NCBI RefSeq assembly: GCF_000209165.1 | Contig: NC_009068.1 | Location: forward strand, 1,984,001 to 2,048,000 | Length of the DNA stretch: 64,000 nucleotides | Reading direction: 5' to 3' | Origin: Scheffersomyces stipitis CBS 6054 | Taxonomy: Eukaryota > Ascomycota > Pichiomycetes > Serinales > Debaryomycetaceae | Shown: positions 55,025-64,000 of the stretch, piece by piece | Numbering within the stretch: the stretch's first letter is position 1 | Layout: each line of letters starts with the position of its first letter | The notes under the pieces: generated by a model | Databases searched by the model: none | What the model saw: only the letters and a program-made list of their open reading frames with translations | Told to the model about the DNA's origin: nothing | Made by a program: the position numbers and the translations under genes

Positions 55025-55845
55025 GAATGAATTCTAAAGGAATGTTACAGCTGTATACTATAGACGTATTATTAGTACCCAAATTTACGCACGACGGAAC
55101 TACTAAAGAGAAACCGATTACTGTAGAGAGAGTAAGAAAAACCAAACGGAGAGAAAGTTCTGGACCGAACAAGAACATCTGAGACAAGAACTTCTGCTAT
55201 CCGCATGCCCCTCAGAGCAACTTGCTCAGGAACACATCATGTTCAATACCTCTTCAAGCTTCCTTGCTAGTGTTCTGTCTTAGAAATGGTCCCAATTTTT
55301 CCTTCACTAATTATGCAGCGGATTCTGGAATTTCTCGCTAGTTTTTACTCTGTAGCGAGAATTCCACTTTTTTCTCCCACCAGTGGCCATGTGCTCACAA
55401 CGCTTTTATTAATCAGAAGCGTAATTTTCAGTACACCACCTCCGCAAAAATCATACAATAATGAGCTGTTTAGCTATGCACAATGGAGCCAGGATAACCT
55501 TCCCCGGAATTCTCAACCGAAAGGACGCTAAAGCTGTAAAATTCTAAGAAATGCATCAAAAGTCCTAGACATTGACAGTCGTAGGCACATGTAGCAATCT
55601 GTTCTTGCAAAATCGAGAATGGTGCCAATTTTTCGCAATCTCAGCACTCTTAAGCCTGTAGTTCCCTGATTTTGATTTTGATACTGCGATCTGATTTTTT
55701 CGGGATATCAAATTGAAATTTTCTGTAACGGAAATTTTTCAACTTGACCAAAACTTCATCTTTGCCGAAACAACAACGTTTTATTCCTGACAAATTGGAC
55801 TCTTGTCTGTTTCCTCTGTTTTATAGGTAGCACAAACACATAGCC
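55025..55845. other. intergenic region between YOS9 and MSS51
   Basis: 821 bases upstream of MSS51. A plus-strand frame at 55286-55531 has no recognisable features. Confidence 0.55.
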
Positions 55846-57126
55846 ATGTTGTCGAACATAGGAACGGTCGCCCACAGTGTTTTGCGGAACATGGGCTCAT
55901 CCTCTAGCATCTCCAGACGAAACTTGTCTTTTTTCTGGAAGATGTTGGCTCTCGATAAACCCGAGTCCAAGGAGTCCGAACGTCCGCTCTACAACTGGGA
56001 CGAATCACCTTACGAAGATATTAGAACACGTGCAGCGTTCATAAGAGCCAAAGCCCTCTGTCCGGTCACCAAGAAGCCAGTCAACTTCGTTTGTCCATAT
56101 TCAGGAATTCCTACTCACCATTCGAGAGAAGCCTGGGAAAGCGATACTGAATACCACAAGAGAAAAACCTACGAGTTGTTGAAGAAGGTCAACTTGTACG
56201 AGCACGATGTCAGATCTGGTAGAAAATTCGACGAATTTGTATTTCCCCTCGAACAAAATAATGATTACATGGTCAACTTGTCTAGTTGGGATTCGTTCTT
56301 CTACACGAGAGATTTCGCTCCCATGAACACAGAATTCAACTTGGCTGCTGCCACTAAAGTATTGACATATCCCATGACAATTGCGGCTATTATTAACAAA
56401 TATTCACCCTACGAACCACAGCCTAAGGGACCAGTAACTGTAGAAGGTCTTCGTTCCTTGGCAGCTTTGAAGTATACTTTATATCCTCCATACACTAAAT
56501 CCACTGACGCTGTCACTTTCAAAGAAAGACCCATGAGAATTTTCATTCTCGGCGCTAAAATGGAATCCATGTTGCCTGGTTACGTATGGAAACAGTTTGG
56601 TTATCTTTTCCCAGAAACCAAGTTCGAAATCCATTTGGTAGGCCCGGAAGCTTATTTTGATAAGGAGACCAGATCGTTCGGCCCTACAAATGAGCCTCAT
56701 GGCCGTGCCCTAGTCAAAAGATTTGACGAGCAAATCACTCTTCACTACCATACGAGATACTTCCACGAGCTCTACGACATGGGTGACTTGTTCCCATTCG
56801 ACCCATACTTGGATATTTTCTTTTTGTTCCATCCCGGGTTCGGCACGGCTGACTCCATTTACTGGGACAAAGCCATGAAGGGATTGCTAGAGTCCAAATG
56901 TCCCATCTACGTCAGTGGGTACCACGACAAGGACATGAAGCGAGAAATACAGTGGTTGGAAAATCACCCCTTGCACGACGAAATGGATGTGTTGATGACT
57001 CAAACAGACAACAAGTTTGCCTGTACCAAGATCGACTTGGTGGACATCAACCCCACGGAAACATTTAACTCCAATAGTCAATTATATGCATTCAGAGGTA
57101 AGAGATACCACGCCATTAAGACCTAA
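55846..57126 (+). CDS. MSS51: mitochondrial COX1 translational activator Mss51
   Basis: Mss51 activates translation of COX1 mRNA and also binds new Cox1, coupling synthesis to cytochrome oxidase assembly. The 426-residue protein matches S. cerevisiae Mss51 (436) over its whole length. After an import presequence comes LYNWDESPYEDIRTRAAFIRAKALCPVTKK, then NFVCPYSGIPTHHSREAWE (two CP motifs able to bind haem). Next come LYEHDVRSGRKFDEFVFP, SWDSFFYTRDFAPMN and AAATKVLTYPMTIA, and the methyltransferase-like MRIFILGAKMESMLP region follows. The start ATG is at 55846, after a 3'-splice-like TTATAG with no evidence of an intron. Confidence 0.95.
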   Translation: MLSNIGTVAHSVLRNMGSSSSISRRNLSFFWKMLALDKPESKESERPLYNWDESPYEDIRTRAAFIRAKALCPVTKKPVNFVCPYSGIPTHHSREAWESDTEYHKRKTYELLKKVNLYEHDVRSGRKFDEFVFPLEQNNDYMVNLSSWDSFFYTRDFAPMNTEFNLAAATKVLTYPMTIAAIINKYSPYEPQPKGPVTVEGLRSLAALKYTLYPPYTKSTDAVTFKERPMRIFILGAKMESMLPGYVWKQFGYLFPETKFEIHLVGPEAYFDKETRSFGPTNEPHGRALVKRFDEQITLHYHTRYFHELYDMGDLFPFDPYLDIFFLFHPGFGTADSIYWDKAMKGLLESKCPIYVSGYHDKDMKREIQWLENHPLHDEMDVLMTQTDNKFACTKIDLVDINPTETFNSNSQLYAFRGKRYHAIKT

Positions 57127-58305
57127 GCCATATGATGTACATAACTATGATATAGGGGACTATGCTCCCATTCTTGTAAATACAATAAATAACAGGAACT
57201 AATAAGAAATCAAATGGTAATTTGCACTGATTATAATACCGTAATTCCTATGAACCGATTTATAATTTCACAACCTGCACCTATTCACTAAAATTTGCAC
57301 CCATTTATGCTGAACACAGCAGTGCTCCACCATGAAGATTTAGGTTTGTCGATATATATCGAAGCTCAAATTTGGTTTTGAACAACGTCAAAGCTCACAC
57401 TAACAGCTCTGATTTTTTGGGACTTGAACTAACTAGGATAGTAAAGAAAGAACGATTGTAAAGAATGGGAGGATCAACCTTCTTCCAATGCTAGCACTAA
57501 CCGTTTCCAGTGACTTATAAGAAAACATTGTACCATTTGCTGTTATGTATATGTTAGTAAAAAACCGTAGCAATATACTGGTACAATAGAAAGAAACTTA
57601 GGCTGGTAAATAGAAGTTCATCTGTTGAAACCGCTACTTCAAAACTTGCAGATCTGCGATTTTCACTCTCTTGTCATGAAAGATTAAGAAGGTCGATCAT
57701 CTTCTGTTTTTGTAGCGTGATTTTCACTGTTTCTCTTGCTCTGATCAGGGTAACTGACTACCAAGCTGTTGCTAAACATGCGATTCAGCCTCAAAACCGC
57801 AATCCCTCAAATGCTGTGGAACAAAGACTGCCATAAATGTACTTTCTTAAGTCTCTTAAAGTAAAAATATATCGAGAACAATGTGATCCTAAAACAAGAG
57901 TAACGAGAAGACTTCATGTTTCTCCATTACGAATGGATTTCAAATTCTTTTCGTTTCAAACATGGAGAAACAACGTCCTAAGAAGATGTTTCAAAAACCG
58001 CCACCAGATATTAGTCTAGTATGTTCAGAAGATTCTTTCCTTATCGCCTATATGGTACAAAGCCAACAGACTAAAATCATCACTCTACCGTCAAGTACAA
58101 TATCGACTCAATTCCAACACTGTGATTCCTACCCAACAACTCCATTCAATATAACCATATGACTCTTCAAGTAAATACAAGTATAATATTGCAAAAATGA
58201 ATACTAAACCAATATCTTCTGATCAAGACCTATCTATTGAGAATCAGCAGCGCTACCAATTACACAATTAAATTCGTGGGGAAATCTGACAGCACATACT
58301 GAAAG
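57127..58305. other. intergenic region between MSS51 and the next gene
   Basis: 1.2 kb. Frames at 57837-58019 and 57962-58162 lack features. A branch-point-like CACTAACC followed by TTCCAG at 57505-57521 was checked, but no matching 5' splice site with coding exons was found. Confidence 0.5.
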
Positions 58306-60192
58306 ATGGATATCACTAGCTTTTGCAATTCCTTATCTCTATATTTCTGTAACATGGAAGGTTATCAAGAAGAGGAAGTCGAGACCGGAGTAGCGGTTGC
58401 TGATATGTTTGAGACGAGAACTACAGAAACGGAAAATTTAAGTGAAAGTGCTGAGAATAATGTCGAAGCTTTGCAGAGTGAAAAGTTATTACAAACCACA
58501 AAGCTCAGAGTAAACGAGACAGATCTTTACGAAATAACTGGAGAAACCTATGAAGTAATCAGACGAATTGGTGGTGAAAATGGAACTTTAGACGGAAATA
58601 CAGAAGAGCCTCAGTTGATACGGCAATCGGCGGTTTCTTCAGTGGACTATGAGTTTTCCACCTTTGTAGACGGAAAGCTAGTGCGATTCCACCTTGATGC
58701 ATACCAGAGTATTGTTGTTGATAATGGCAAACATGCTCCGTATTTATTGTTAAATCCTTCGGCTGTAGCGAAGATGAACTCCGTATTAAAATCTGACGAC
58801 GGACAGCCATTGGCTCAAGAGACCGAAGTGATTCTCACCAACGATGCAAACTCTGACTATCTTCTTTCCGAAGATGTGGCCATCAACAATTTCAGACAGG
58901 GCCACAATATTGTTGTTGTCGGCGAGGATGAAGTAGAAAAGAATGGGAATCGTATTGAAGCTGACGAAGTAAGACCGAATGCTGTTGATGCCAATGTATT
59001 AGCTAACATCAATGCAGCTATTAATGCAGCTATCCTTGAAAATGCACACTTTAATAATGCTAATGCTAATGGTGATGCGAATATAGATGCCAATGTAGAT
59101 GCTGAGGCAGCTGCAAGACCGGCCAGAGTCGTATTTATAGATCTTTTGAAACGGTTATGGAATACTGGTCGAAGGGTGGTTTCATTTCTAGCAAAAGTCA
59201 TATTTGTGATGAGAATCCTTGGAATTGGTATTCCTGAAATTATTGTTAATCATTGGTTGAAGATTATGGTGTGGGTATTTTTGTTACTGAATGTGTATGT
59301 CTTGTTTTTTGGTGGTGATAGAGTTGCCACAAGAATCCAGAACCCTGCGCAAGGAAATGATGAAGAGGGAGCTCACAGGAACTGGCACGAACGGGTACGC
59401 TTGACCGCCACTGGAATAGCTCGCAATACGCGAACTGCAGCAAACAGAGTGGTAGAGTCCATCAGAGACGAACTTATTCACACTGCTCTTAGACGTGGAC
59501 GTGATTATGATCTCATTCTTGGTGGGTACAATAACTTCTATTTCAACTTCGAGAATATATGGAAGGATTTGCTACTTGGATTTTTGTCGATATTTCCATC
59601 TGTGCAATTTCGGATCGAAACAGTTTTGTCGGAGACGAAACCCAACGAAGTTGAGGAATTGACCCATAAGGTGAAGAACATGGTTGAATTGGTGGATACA
59701 TTGGCTATTTCGTATTCTGAACGGTTTGTACCTGTTATTGTTAATTCAATTACAAAAGAGGACATAGATAATGCTCTTGAGGCAGTCGCAAATATGCCTG
59801 CTGAACCTGAGGGTGAACCGTTGAACGAAGAGCAACAATTGGAAGAAGAGCAACAATTGGAAGGTGATCAAGGGCTAGAAGAACAAGAAAATGAAGCACG
59901 GATGTCACTGGTTGAAATCAATGAAAGACAATTCAATATGCTTATAGACTACTACAAAAGACTACAGGAGGTGTACGTGAAGCTTAACTGGTCATTTGTG
60001 AACAATCAGCCTCTCGAAGGAGGACGCAGACGGGGAGAACCTGCAGAGCCAACGAATGAGGTAGAAGTGGAAGTCGAAGTTGAAGAAGAAGAAAGCGAAA
60101 GTGAAGAGGAAATAGAAATTGAAGATGAAATAGAAGAGCTTCCACCTCACCAAGATCAATTTGCAACGGGTGCAAATGTCAATTTGGAATAA
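58306..60192 (+). CDS. membrane protein with two hydrophobic segments and acidic tail, possible Usa1/Herp-like ERAD scaffold
   Basis: A 628-residue protein; an alternative start at the ATG at 58354 would remove 16 residues. The N-terminal half is acidic and contains a possible small globular part (YEFSTFVDGKLVRFHLDAYQS, residues ~105-150). An Asn/Ala repeat lies at ~235-265. Two hydrophobic stretches follow: VVSFLAKVIFVMRILGIGIP and WLKIMVWVFLLLNVYVLFFGG, about residues 287-340. The region after them has helices and a very acidic, Glu-rich C-terminus. Herp/Usa1 proteins share this layout (N-terminal ubiquitin-like region, central hairpin, cytosolic tail), but I do not recognise a diagnostic motif, so the name is a suggestion only. 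YOS9 lies two genes upstream. Confidence 0.8.
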   Translation: MDITSFCNSLSLYFCNMEGYQEEEVETGVAVADMFETRTTETENLSESAENNVEALQSEKLLQTTKLRVNETDLYEITGETYEVIRRIGGENGTLDGNTEEPQLIRQSAVSSVDYEFSTFVDGKLVRFHLDAYQSIVVDNGKHAPYLLLNPSAVAKMNSVLKSDDGQPLAQETEVILTNDANSDYLLSEDVAINNFRQGHNIVVVGEDEVEKNGNRIEADEVRPNAVDANVLANINAAINAAILENAHFNNANANGDANIDANVDAEAAARPARVVFIDLLKRLWNTGRRVVSFLAKVIFVMRILGIGIPEIIVNHWLKIMVWVFLLLNVYVLFFGGDRVATRIQNPAQGNDEEGAHRNWHERVRLTATGIARNTRTAANRVVESIRDELIHTALRRGRDYDLILGGYNNFYFNFENIWKDLLLGFLSIFPSVQFRIETVLSETKPNEVEELTHKVKNMVELVDTLAISYSERFVPVIVNSITKEDIDNALEAVANMPAEPEGEPLNEEQQLEEEQQLEGDQGLEEQENEARMSLVEINERQFNMLIDYYKRLQEVYVKLNWSFVNNQPLEGGRRRGEPAEPTNEVEVEVEVEEEESESEEEIEIEDEIEELPPHQDQFATGANVNLE

Positions 60193-62205
60193 TAAGTAAT
60201 GAATAACGGTATTTACGAAGAGATTGAGGATTCTGCGATAGTGTCATATGGATTTGACATGAACTAGAACGGTCAATAAGAAATGCACACACAAGACATG
60301 AAGAATTCGTAGAACAATTTAACTTGGTTGCGAAAATTTCGGTGGAGGAATTCTTTCTCCAAAAGGAATATATGAATATAGTAATTTCGTAGGAAAAGGA
60401 AGGGGCACATTTCACCGTCTTACTTAGGTCATAGCCATATGTGTCTATCCAAACCCGCTGAGCGGAAAGGCACAAAAGGGCGGGTTATTGTTTCTATGGC
60501 CCACAGTGTGGTGAAAGGGAAGGCTTCGTACTACAAGTGTGACAATTGCAAAAGAATTCCGTATTGGCACATGAGAGCGTCACCAAGCATTCCGGTATCA
60601 CGAACACGTATTGTGGTGCAAACACGGCTAGATGAATGAGGTTGCAATTTAAGCTCTATCACAATGAAGGCTACAAGGTTACAAAGTTGCAGACGACCCA
60701 TACAGACTACAACTTGAAGATGGCGATTGCAATTTTGCAATTGCAATTGCAAAAATGTAAACATCCACACACAATAAACTAAAATCTTAAGCGTAAGTTC
60801 ACGTCAACGAGAGGAAGCTATTCCTAATCTGGCGAGTTGCATATGCGGTTTCTTTCGATTCCATGGAAGAACTGGTAAAATAATCCACCGCTAAAATAGT
60901 CAAAGTCAAATTTCGCGATTTTAGGACAACAAACATTACCGAGAAAGAGACACAATGCTGCCGTGGCCGGGTGCAGTCGTTAGTCTATTTGGAATGTCAA
61001 TACCCAGGCACCGATCCAGGCAGCCGAGGAGATTAGAGAGGTCATTCTGGCACAAGAGGGGTTAGAAAGACTAGAGATGTTTCATTTTTGAGGCTGGGCA
61101 ATGGTTAGAATGACGTCTAGCGACAAGTCTAGATTTCTAGCGACTAATAGTGACAAGACTAGAAAATTAGTGAGGGCAGCTAATTGTGGCCGCTTGTCGC
61201 GCGCTGGAGAATTTCCGGTTGTGGCCCAAATCTCTCTAAATGCATTGCAATTTTTCTATGCTAAAGTAAGCCGTCTCACTTGATTGGTTCACAAACCTAG
61301 CAGCACCAATCGGAACGATTATAGGGGAAGATCCAGCATACAATTGACAGACACAAACCAGCTACGGGGCTTTTAAGCGACAATCCCAATATTCCTGTTT
61401 CTGTTCCCTCGATTACCACCGCAATGCGTAACTTGGGGCCCGCACGGACTCCCGCTGTAAAAAATTTCCTGCGAACACAAGAGTGCTGTTAGGGACAGGA
61501 ATCTAGCGAGACGGGCTAGAACCACCAGGTCTTGTTACACTTTTACCATACAATCATTACGCTGATCTTCAGGTCAGTCCTCAGGCAGTTGCAAGTTTCC
61601 CATGCTGTTCAGGAAATAGCTGCGGTTGTTTTTCCAAACAGTGGCTGGTTTCAGCTTTACTGGATCGGCAACAGCCATTCATAAAATGTCTTTTTGAAAC
61701 CGCCTCCCTAGAAACTCTTCCCTATACCGGCAGCTGGTGCTGGAAATTATCAGCAGAATTCCGTACCACGACAACGCGAACAATAGAGACTTAAGCACGG
61801 TGTGCACATAAACCGCATGTGACGCGACGTCGCTGTTGCAACACTTCCTAAATGGGCCAGAACCATATCAAATGCGCTGGGAGTTGCGCCTAAATAATCT
61901 TTCAACAAGCAAAGCTTATCCAATAAATGTGAAGGATTTTTTTTTAATTGCAGTGTATTTATTGTTGTTATTTGTTTATTTGTTTGTTTTGAACTCTGCA
62001 GAACGTTTCGGAGAGGATTGCAAGCGTTATGGCATCATGGGTGGCTTTTGTCTGAAGCACCAAAAATTTTTCTCCGGTGGTTTTGACAGTCGTCTGCCCA
62101 GATCCTCGTGTATAAATATGGCTCCAATCTCGCTGTTTCTGAAATATAATTTATCTTTTTCCTCATCAAACAGATCCTATTCCAACTACTTCACATTCGT
62201 TAAAA
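60193..62205. other. long intergenic region upstream of the GPI-protein gene
   Basis: 2 kb, the longest gap in the window. Frames at 60439-60639, 61101-61283 and 61836-62273 (which overlaps the next gene) show no features. Contents noted: an 18-base palindrome TTGCAATTGCAATTGCAA at 60735-60752, a CTAG/GACAAG-rich repeat near 61105-61160, palindrome GCGACGTCGC at 61824-61833, and TATAAATA at 62111-62118 about 90 bases before the next gene. A long, complex promoter is likely. Confidence 0.55.
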
Positions 62206-62496
62206 ATGCAATTCTCTACCGTCGCCCTTTTCGCCGCTGCTGCTTCCATCGTCTCCGCTGGTGTTGTCACTGAAACCGTCAAGTCTGAAACCCTTGTCAC
62301 CATCACTGACTGCCCACCAGAAGTCACTGACTGCCCTGCTAGAGTTGTCACCTCTGTTGCTCCAATCGTCACCTCTGCTGCCCCAGTCGTCAACTACACT
62401 GCTCCAGCTAACGTCACCACCTTCGAAGGTGCTGCTGCCAGACAATACGCTGCTGGTGCCGCTGTTTTGGCTGCCGGTGCTTTGTTGGCTTTGTAA
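62206..62496 (+). CDS. small GPI-anchored cell-wall protein (Pga59/Pga62-like)
   Basis: The 96-residue product has a signal peptide (QFSTVALFAAAASIVSAG) and a short Thr/Val/Ser-rich body containing TLVTITDCPPEVTDCP with two Cys. An N-glycosylation-type NVTTF site and a C-terminal hydrophobic GPI signal (QYAAGAAVLAAGALLAL) follow. This layout matches the tiny wall proteins Pga59 and Pga62 of Candida albicans, which are covalently bound to glucan, and the MQFS start is similar. Codon use is strongly biased (GCT, GTC, ACC), so it is expected to be highly expressed. A TATA box lies about 90 bases upstream. Confidence 0.88.
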   Translation: MQFSTVALFAAAASIVSAGVVTETVKSETLVTITDCPPEVTDCPARVVTSVAPIVTSAAPVVNYTAPANVTTFEGAAARQYAAGAAVLAAGALLAL

Positions 62497-63049
62497 GTTA
62501 ATTAACTAAAATCAATCATTCATGAGTTCCTCTCTGCTAGCAGCTGAGGTTCCTCCTAATTTGTCATTAGAGTGTACTTTAGTTTTTAATTTGTCGGGTA
62601 ATATACAATAGACCATGGAAAATGTTTGTAGACATAGTAGTCAGTAGAAACAGTTGCAGAGAATTCGCAGCAGGCGTTGACTTTTGTTTTTGACTCATTC
62701 TTTCGGGCTAAAAGTCTTTGTTATTTTTTAAGTTGCAATAAAATAAATAAATCTAAGCGCGAAGACCAATTTCCGTTCATTTCCAGTTATCTTTTCGTAT
62801 ATCTCTAGATATCCTTTGATATTTGTTTCCAAAACGATTTTATGTTTCAAGTGGTTCGAAATCATGCTTTTTGAATCTTAATTGTAGCCTGTTTTGCCAG
62901 CAACTTTTATCCTCTTGCAACTCAAACATTACTCTTATTGTTCGTTGGCTATCTCATGCAGTCGCATGCTTATAAATCTAGATATCCAATTCAACTGTTC
63001 TGTTCTATTCTTCTTCAATCTCTAGGTTTAAATATCTACTTTCTACTAT
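62497..63049. other. intergenic region between the GPI-protein gene and ATL1
   Basis: 553 AT-rich bases with no gene I can support. Confidence 0.55.
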
Positions 63050-63546
63050 ATGAACCTCACCGATGAGAGCAAGAACTTCCACCACGGAGTGTACACCGTA
63101 GTGCTGCTTATACCCTACGGACATGTAACCAGCTACGGTAAGTTTAGTTTTGTAGATCAAACAGCTACCTTGCGGAGATGTGATCTCATACAAGTTAAGA
63201 ATTGGCAAACAGTAGAACAGTACTAACTTCTACAGGACATATAGCTTATTTGCTCAACAAGCCACAGAATTCACGACAGGTCGGCTCTGCGCTTAAACAC
63301 TTGAGCATTGTCTTGCAATCACTCAGACAAGACCTTCCTGAAGAGGAAAGGCAAGACTACTTCACCGTAGACACTTTGCCGTGGTGGAGAGTACTTCTGA
63401 GCGCAGGTAAGATCTCTCCTCGTGGCAATTCAAATGCCGAGTACATCCAGGCAATCAGGTTGCAAGAAGAAGGTGTAGCAGTTCTGTCAGGGCATAAAGT
63501 AGATCTTGACGAATATGGCTGGTTTCCGGATGAAGTTGACTTCTAA
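63050..63546 (+). CDS. ATL1: alkyltransferase-like (ATL) DNA-repair protein, two exons
   Basis: Exon 1 is 63050-63137 and exon 2 is 63236-63546, joined in frame to 132 codons. The N-terminus is MNLTDESKNFHHGVYTVVL up to IPYGHVTSYG, which continues across the splice to HIAYLLNKPQNSRQVGSALKHL. This is the O6-alkylguanine-DNA alkyltransferase DNA-binding fold with the Arg finger in SRQVG. The active-site PCHR of true alkyltransferases is replaced by LPWWRVL, so the acceptor Cys is absent, the mark of ATL proteins such as S. pombe Atl1. These flag alkylated guanines for nucleotide-excision repair. About 25 extra residues (including RQDLPEEERQDYFTVDT) precede the PW motif compared with Atl1. Confidence 0.85.
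63138..63235 (+). other. spliceosomal intron of ATL1 (98 bases)
   Basis: The 5' site is GTAAGT, the branch point is TACTAAC at 63221-63227 and the 3' site is TACAG at 63231-63235. Removing it joins a Gly codon (G|GA) and keeps the frame. All three signals match the yeast consensus. Confidence 0.92.
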
Positions 63547-63775
63547 TTTCAGAAACTTGAAGTCAGTTGACCTGTTGATTACAAGACTATGTAGGACACT
63601 TAACAAAGTCCCTACTCGGCTATGAATGTTGGATTTGTATTGCTATGTATAAGTTAATGATAATTAGGAGAGCCAAACACTAAAAAAAAGTATGTCGTAA
63701 TTTATGATTGAAATGTATAAATGATTCTTGCATCGTTGTAATATAGTACATCGCAAGACGTCAATAGTGGCGTCA

Positions 63776-64000
63776 CTAAAAGGCAAGTTGTTCTTCTCGA
63801 AGATCATCCTTGGTAGTCTTCTTTTTATTCTTTTTATGGTTAGTATTATTATTGACATTGACATTAGTGGTATTGCTGTTACTGTTGTCGTTGGACTTGC
63901 TACTCGTCTTGACATTCGTTCTATTCTTGTTGGTATTTACAGCATTATTGGAGGCACCCTCCGATTTGCGTCTTCCATTACTGTTGCTTCCCTTTCTACT
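63776..64000 (-). CDS. C-terminus of an Asn/Ser/Lys-rich protein (partial)
   Basis: Reading leftward from the window edge, 74 codons end at TAG on 63776-63778. The visible protein is low complexity: SRKGSNSNGRRKSEGASNN, then Asn/Thr/Ser-rich sequence, a basic HKKNKKKTTKDD stretch and a final LREEQLAF. The frame is open to the edge, so most of the gene lies outside. The composition suggests a nuclear or RNA-binding protein tail, but nothing identifies the family. Confidence 0.6.
   Translation of the reverse strand, partial: SRKGSNSNGRRKSEGASNNAVNTNKNRTNVKTSSKSNDNSNSNTTNVNVNNNTNHKKNKKKTTKDDLREEQLAF

Noticed and set aside
57498..57521. Possible 3' splice site (CACTAACC then TTCCAG)
   Set aside because: No convincing 5' splice site or coding exon could be paired with it.
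60439..60639. 66-codon frame with a CDNC motif
   Set aside because: Too short, with a single CxxC and no partner pair; no similarity recognised.

Overview
The window is nuclear DNA of a budding yeast, most probably of the CUG-Ser1 clade (Debaryomycetaceae, Scheffersomyces/Candida-like). The genes are mostly intronless, codon use favours TTG for leucine and avoids CTG, and a nuclear gene for the 75-kDa complex I subunit is present, which excludes Saccharomyces. At least one CTG codon falls where Hsp70 relatives carry Thr/Ser/Ala. Gene starts were set to ATG throughout; several reading frames run further upstream from TTG or GTG, and these extensions were not used. The species assignment is inference.

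Layout. 0-10.5 kb: start of NCR1 (minus, partial), DCD1, FMP41, SLM3/MTU1, RIM101 with a long upstream region, a tRNA-Tyr/tRNA-Thr pair, and YPI1. 10.8-20.6 kb: a WSC-type cell-wall sensor, a mitochondrial AEP3 homologue, a reading frame broken by two in-frame stops, RPC10 and MLH3. 20.9-35.5 kb: seven consecutive Hsp70/Hsp110-related genes. 35.6-46.6 kb: an NCLX-like cation exchanger, a GH18 chitinase, RRG7, EMC10 and complex I NUAM. 47.7-64 kb: a Zn2Cys6 regulator, CUS1, a small HSBP1-like coiled-coil protein, YOS9, MSS51, a possible Usa1/Herp-like ERAD scaffold, a small GPI wall protein, a spliced alkyltransferase-like gene, and the 3' end of a low-complexity gene.

The main find is the chaperone cluster. 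Next to one ordinary SSA-type Hsp70 (heat-shock elements, biased codons, EEVD tail) lie three diverged Hsp70s with intact ATPase motifs but no Gly-rich/EEVD tail, one Sse1/Hsp110-like protein with a new coiled-coil and QREE-repeat tail, one Hsp110-like protein reduced to the nucleotide-binding domain, and one protein with no ATPase domain made of two tandem Hsp70 substrate-binding beta domains plus a lid-like helical tail. The divergent pairs (gene 1/gene 2 and gene 3/gene 4) share intergenic regions. The simplest reading is tandem duplication followed by rapid divergence and domain splitting. Whether the products act together is not known.

Elsewhere the genes are ordinary housekeeping loci. 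Mitochondrial expression and respiration recur (SLM3, AEP3, RRG7, MSS51, NUAM), as do ER quality control (YOS9, EMC10, possible Usa1) and the cell wall (WSC, chitinase, GPI protein), but the order suggests no functional operon-like grouping outside the Hsp70 cluster. Nothing viral, CRISPR-like or transposon-like was seen.
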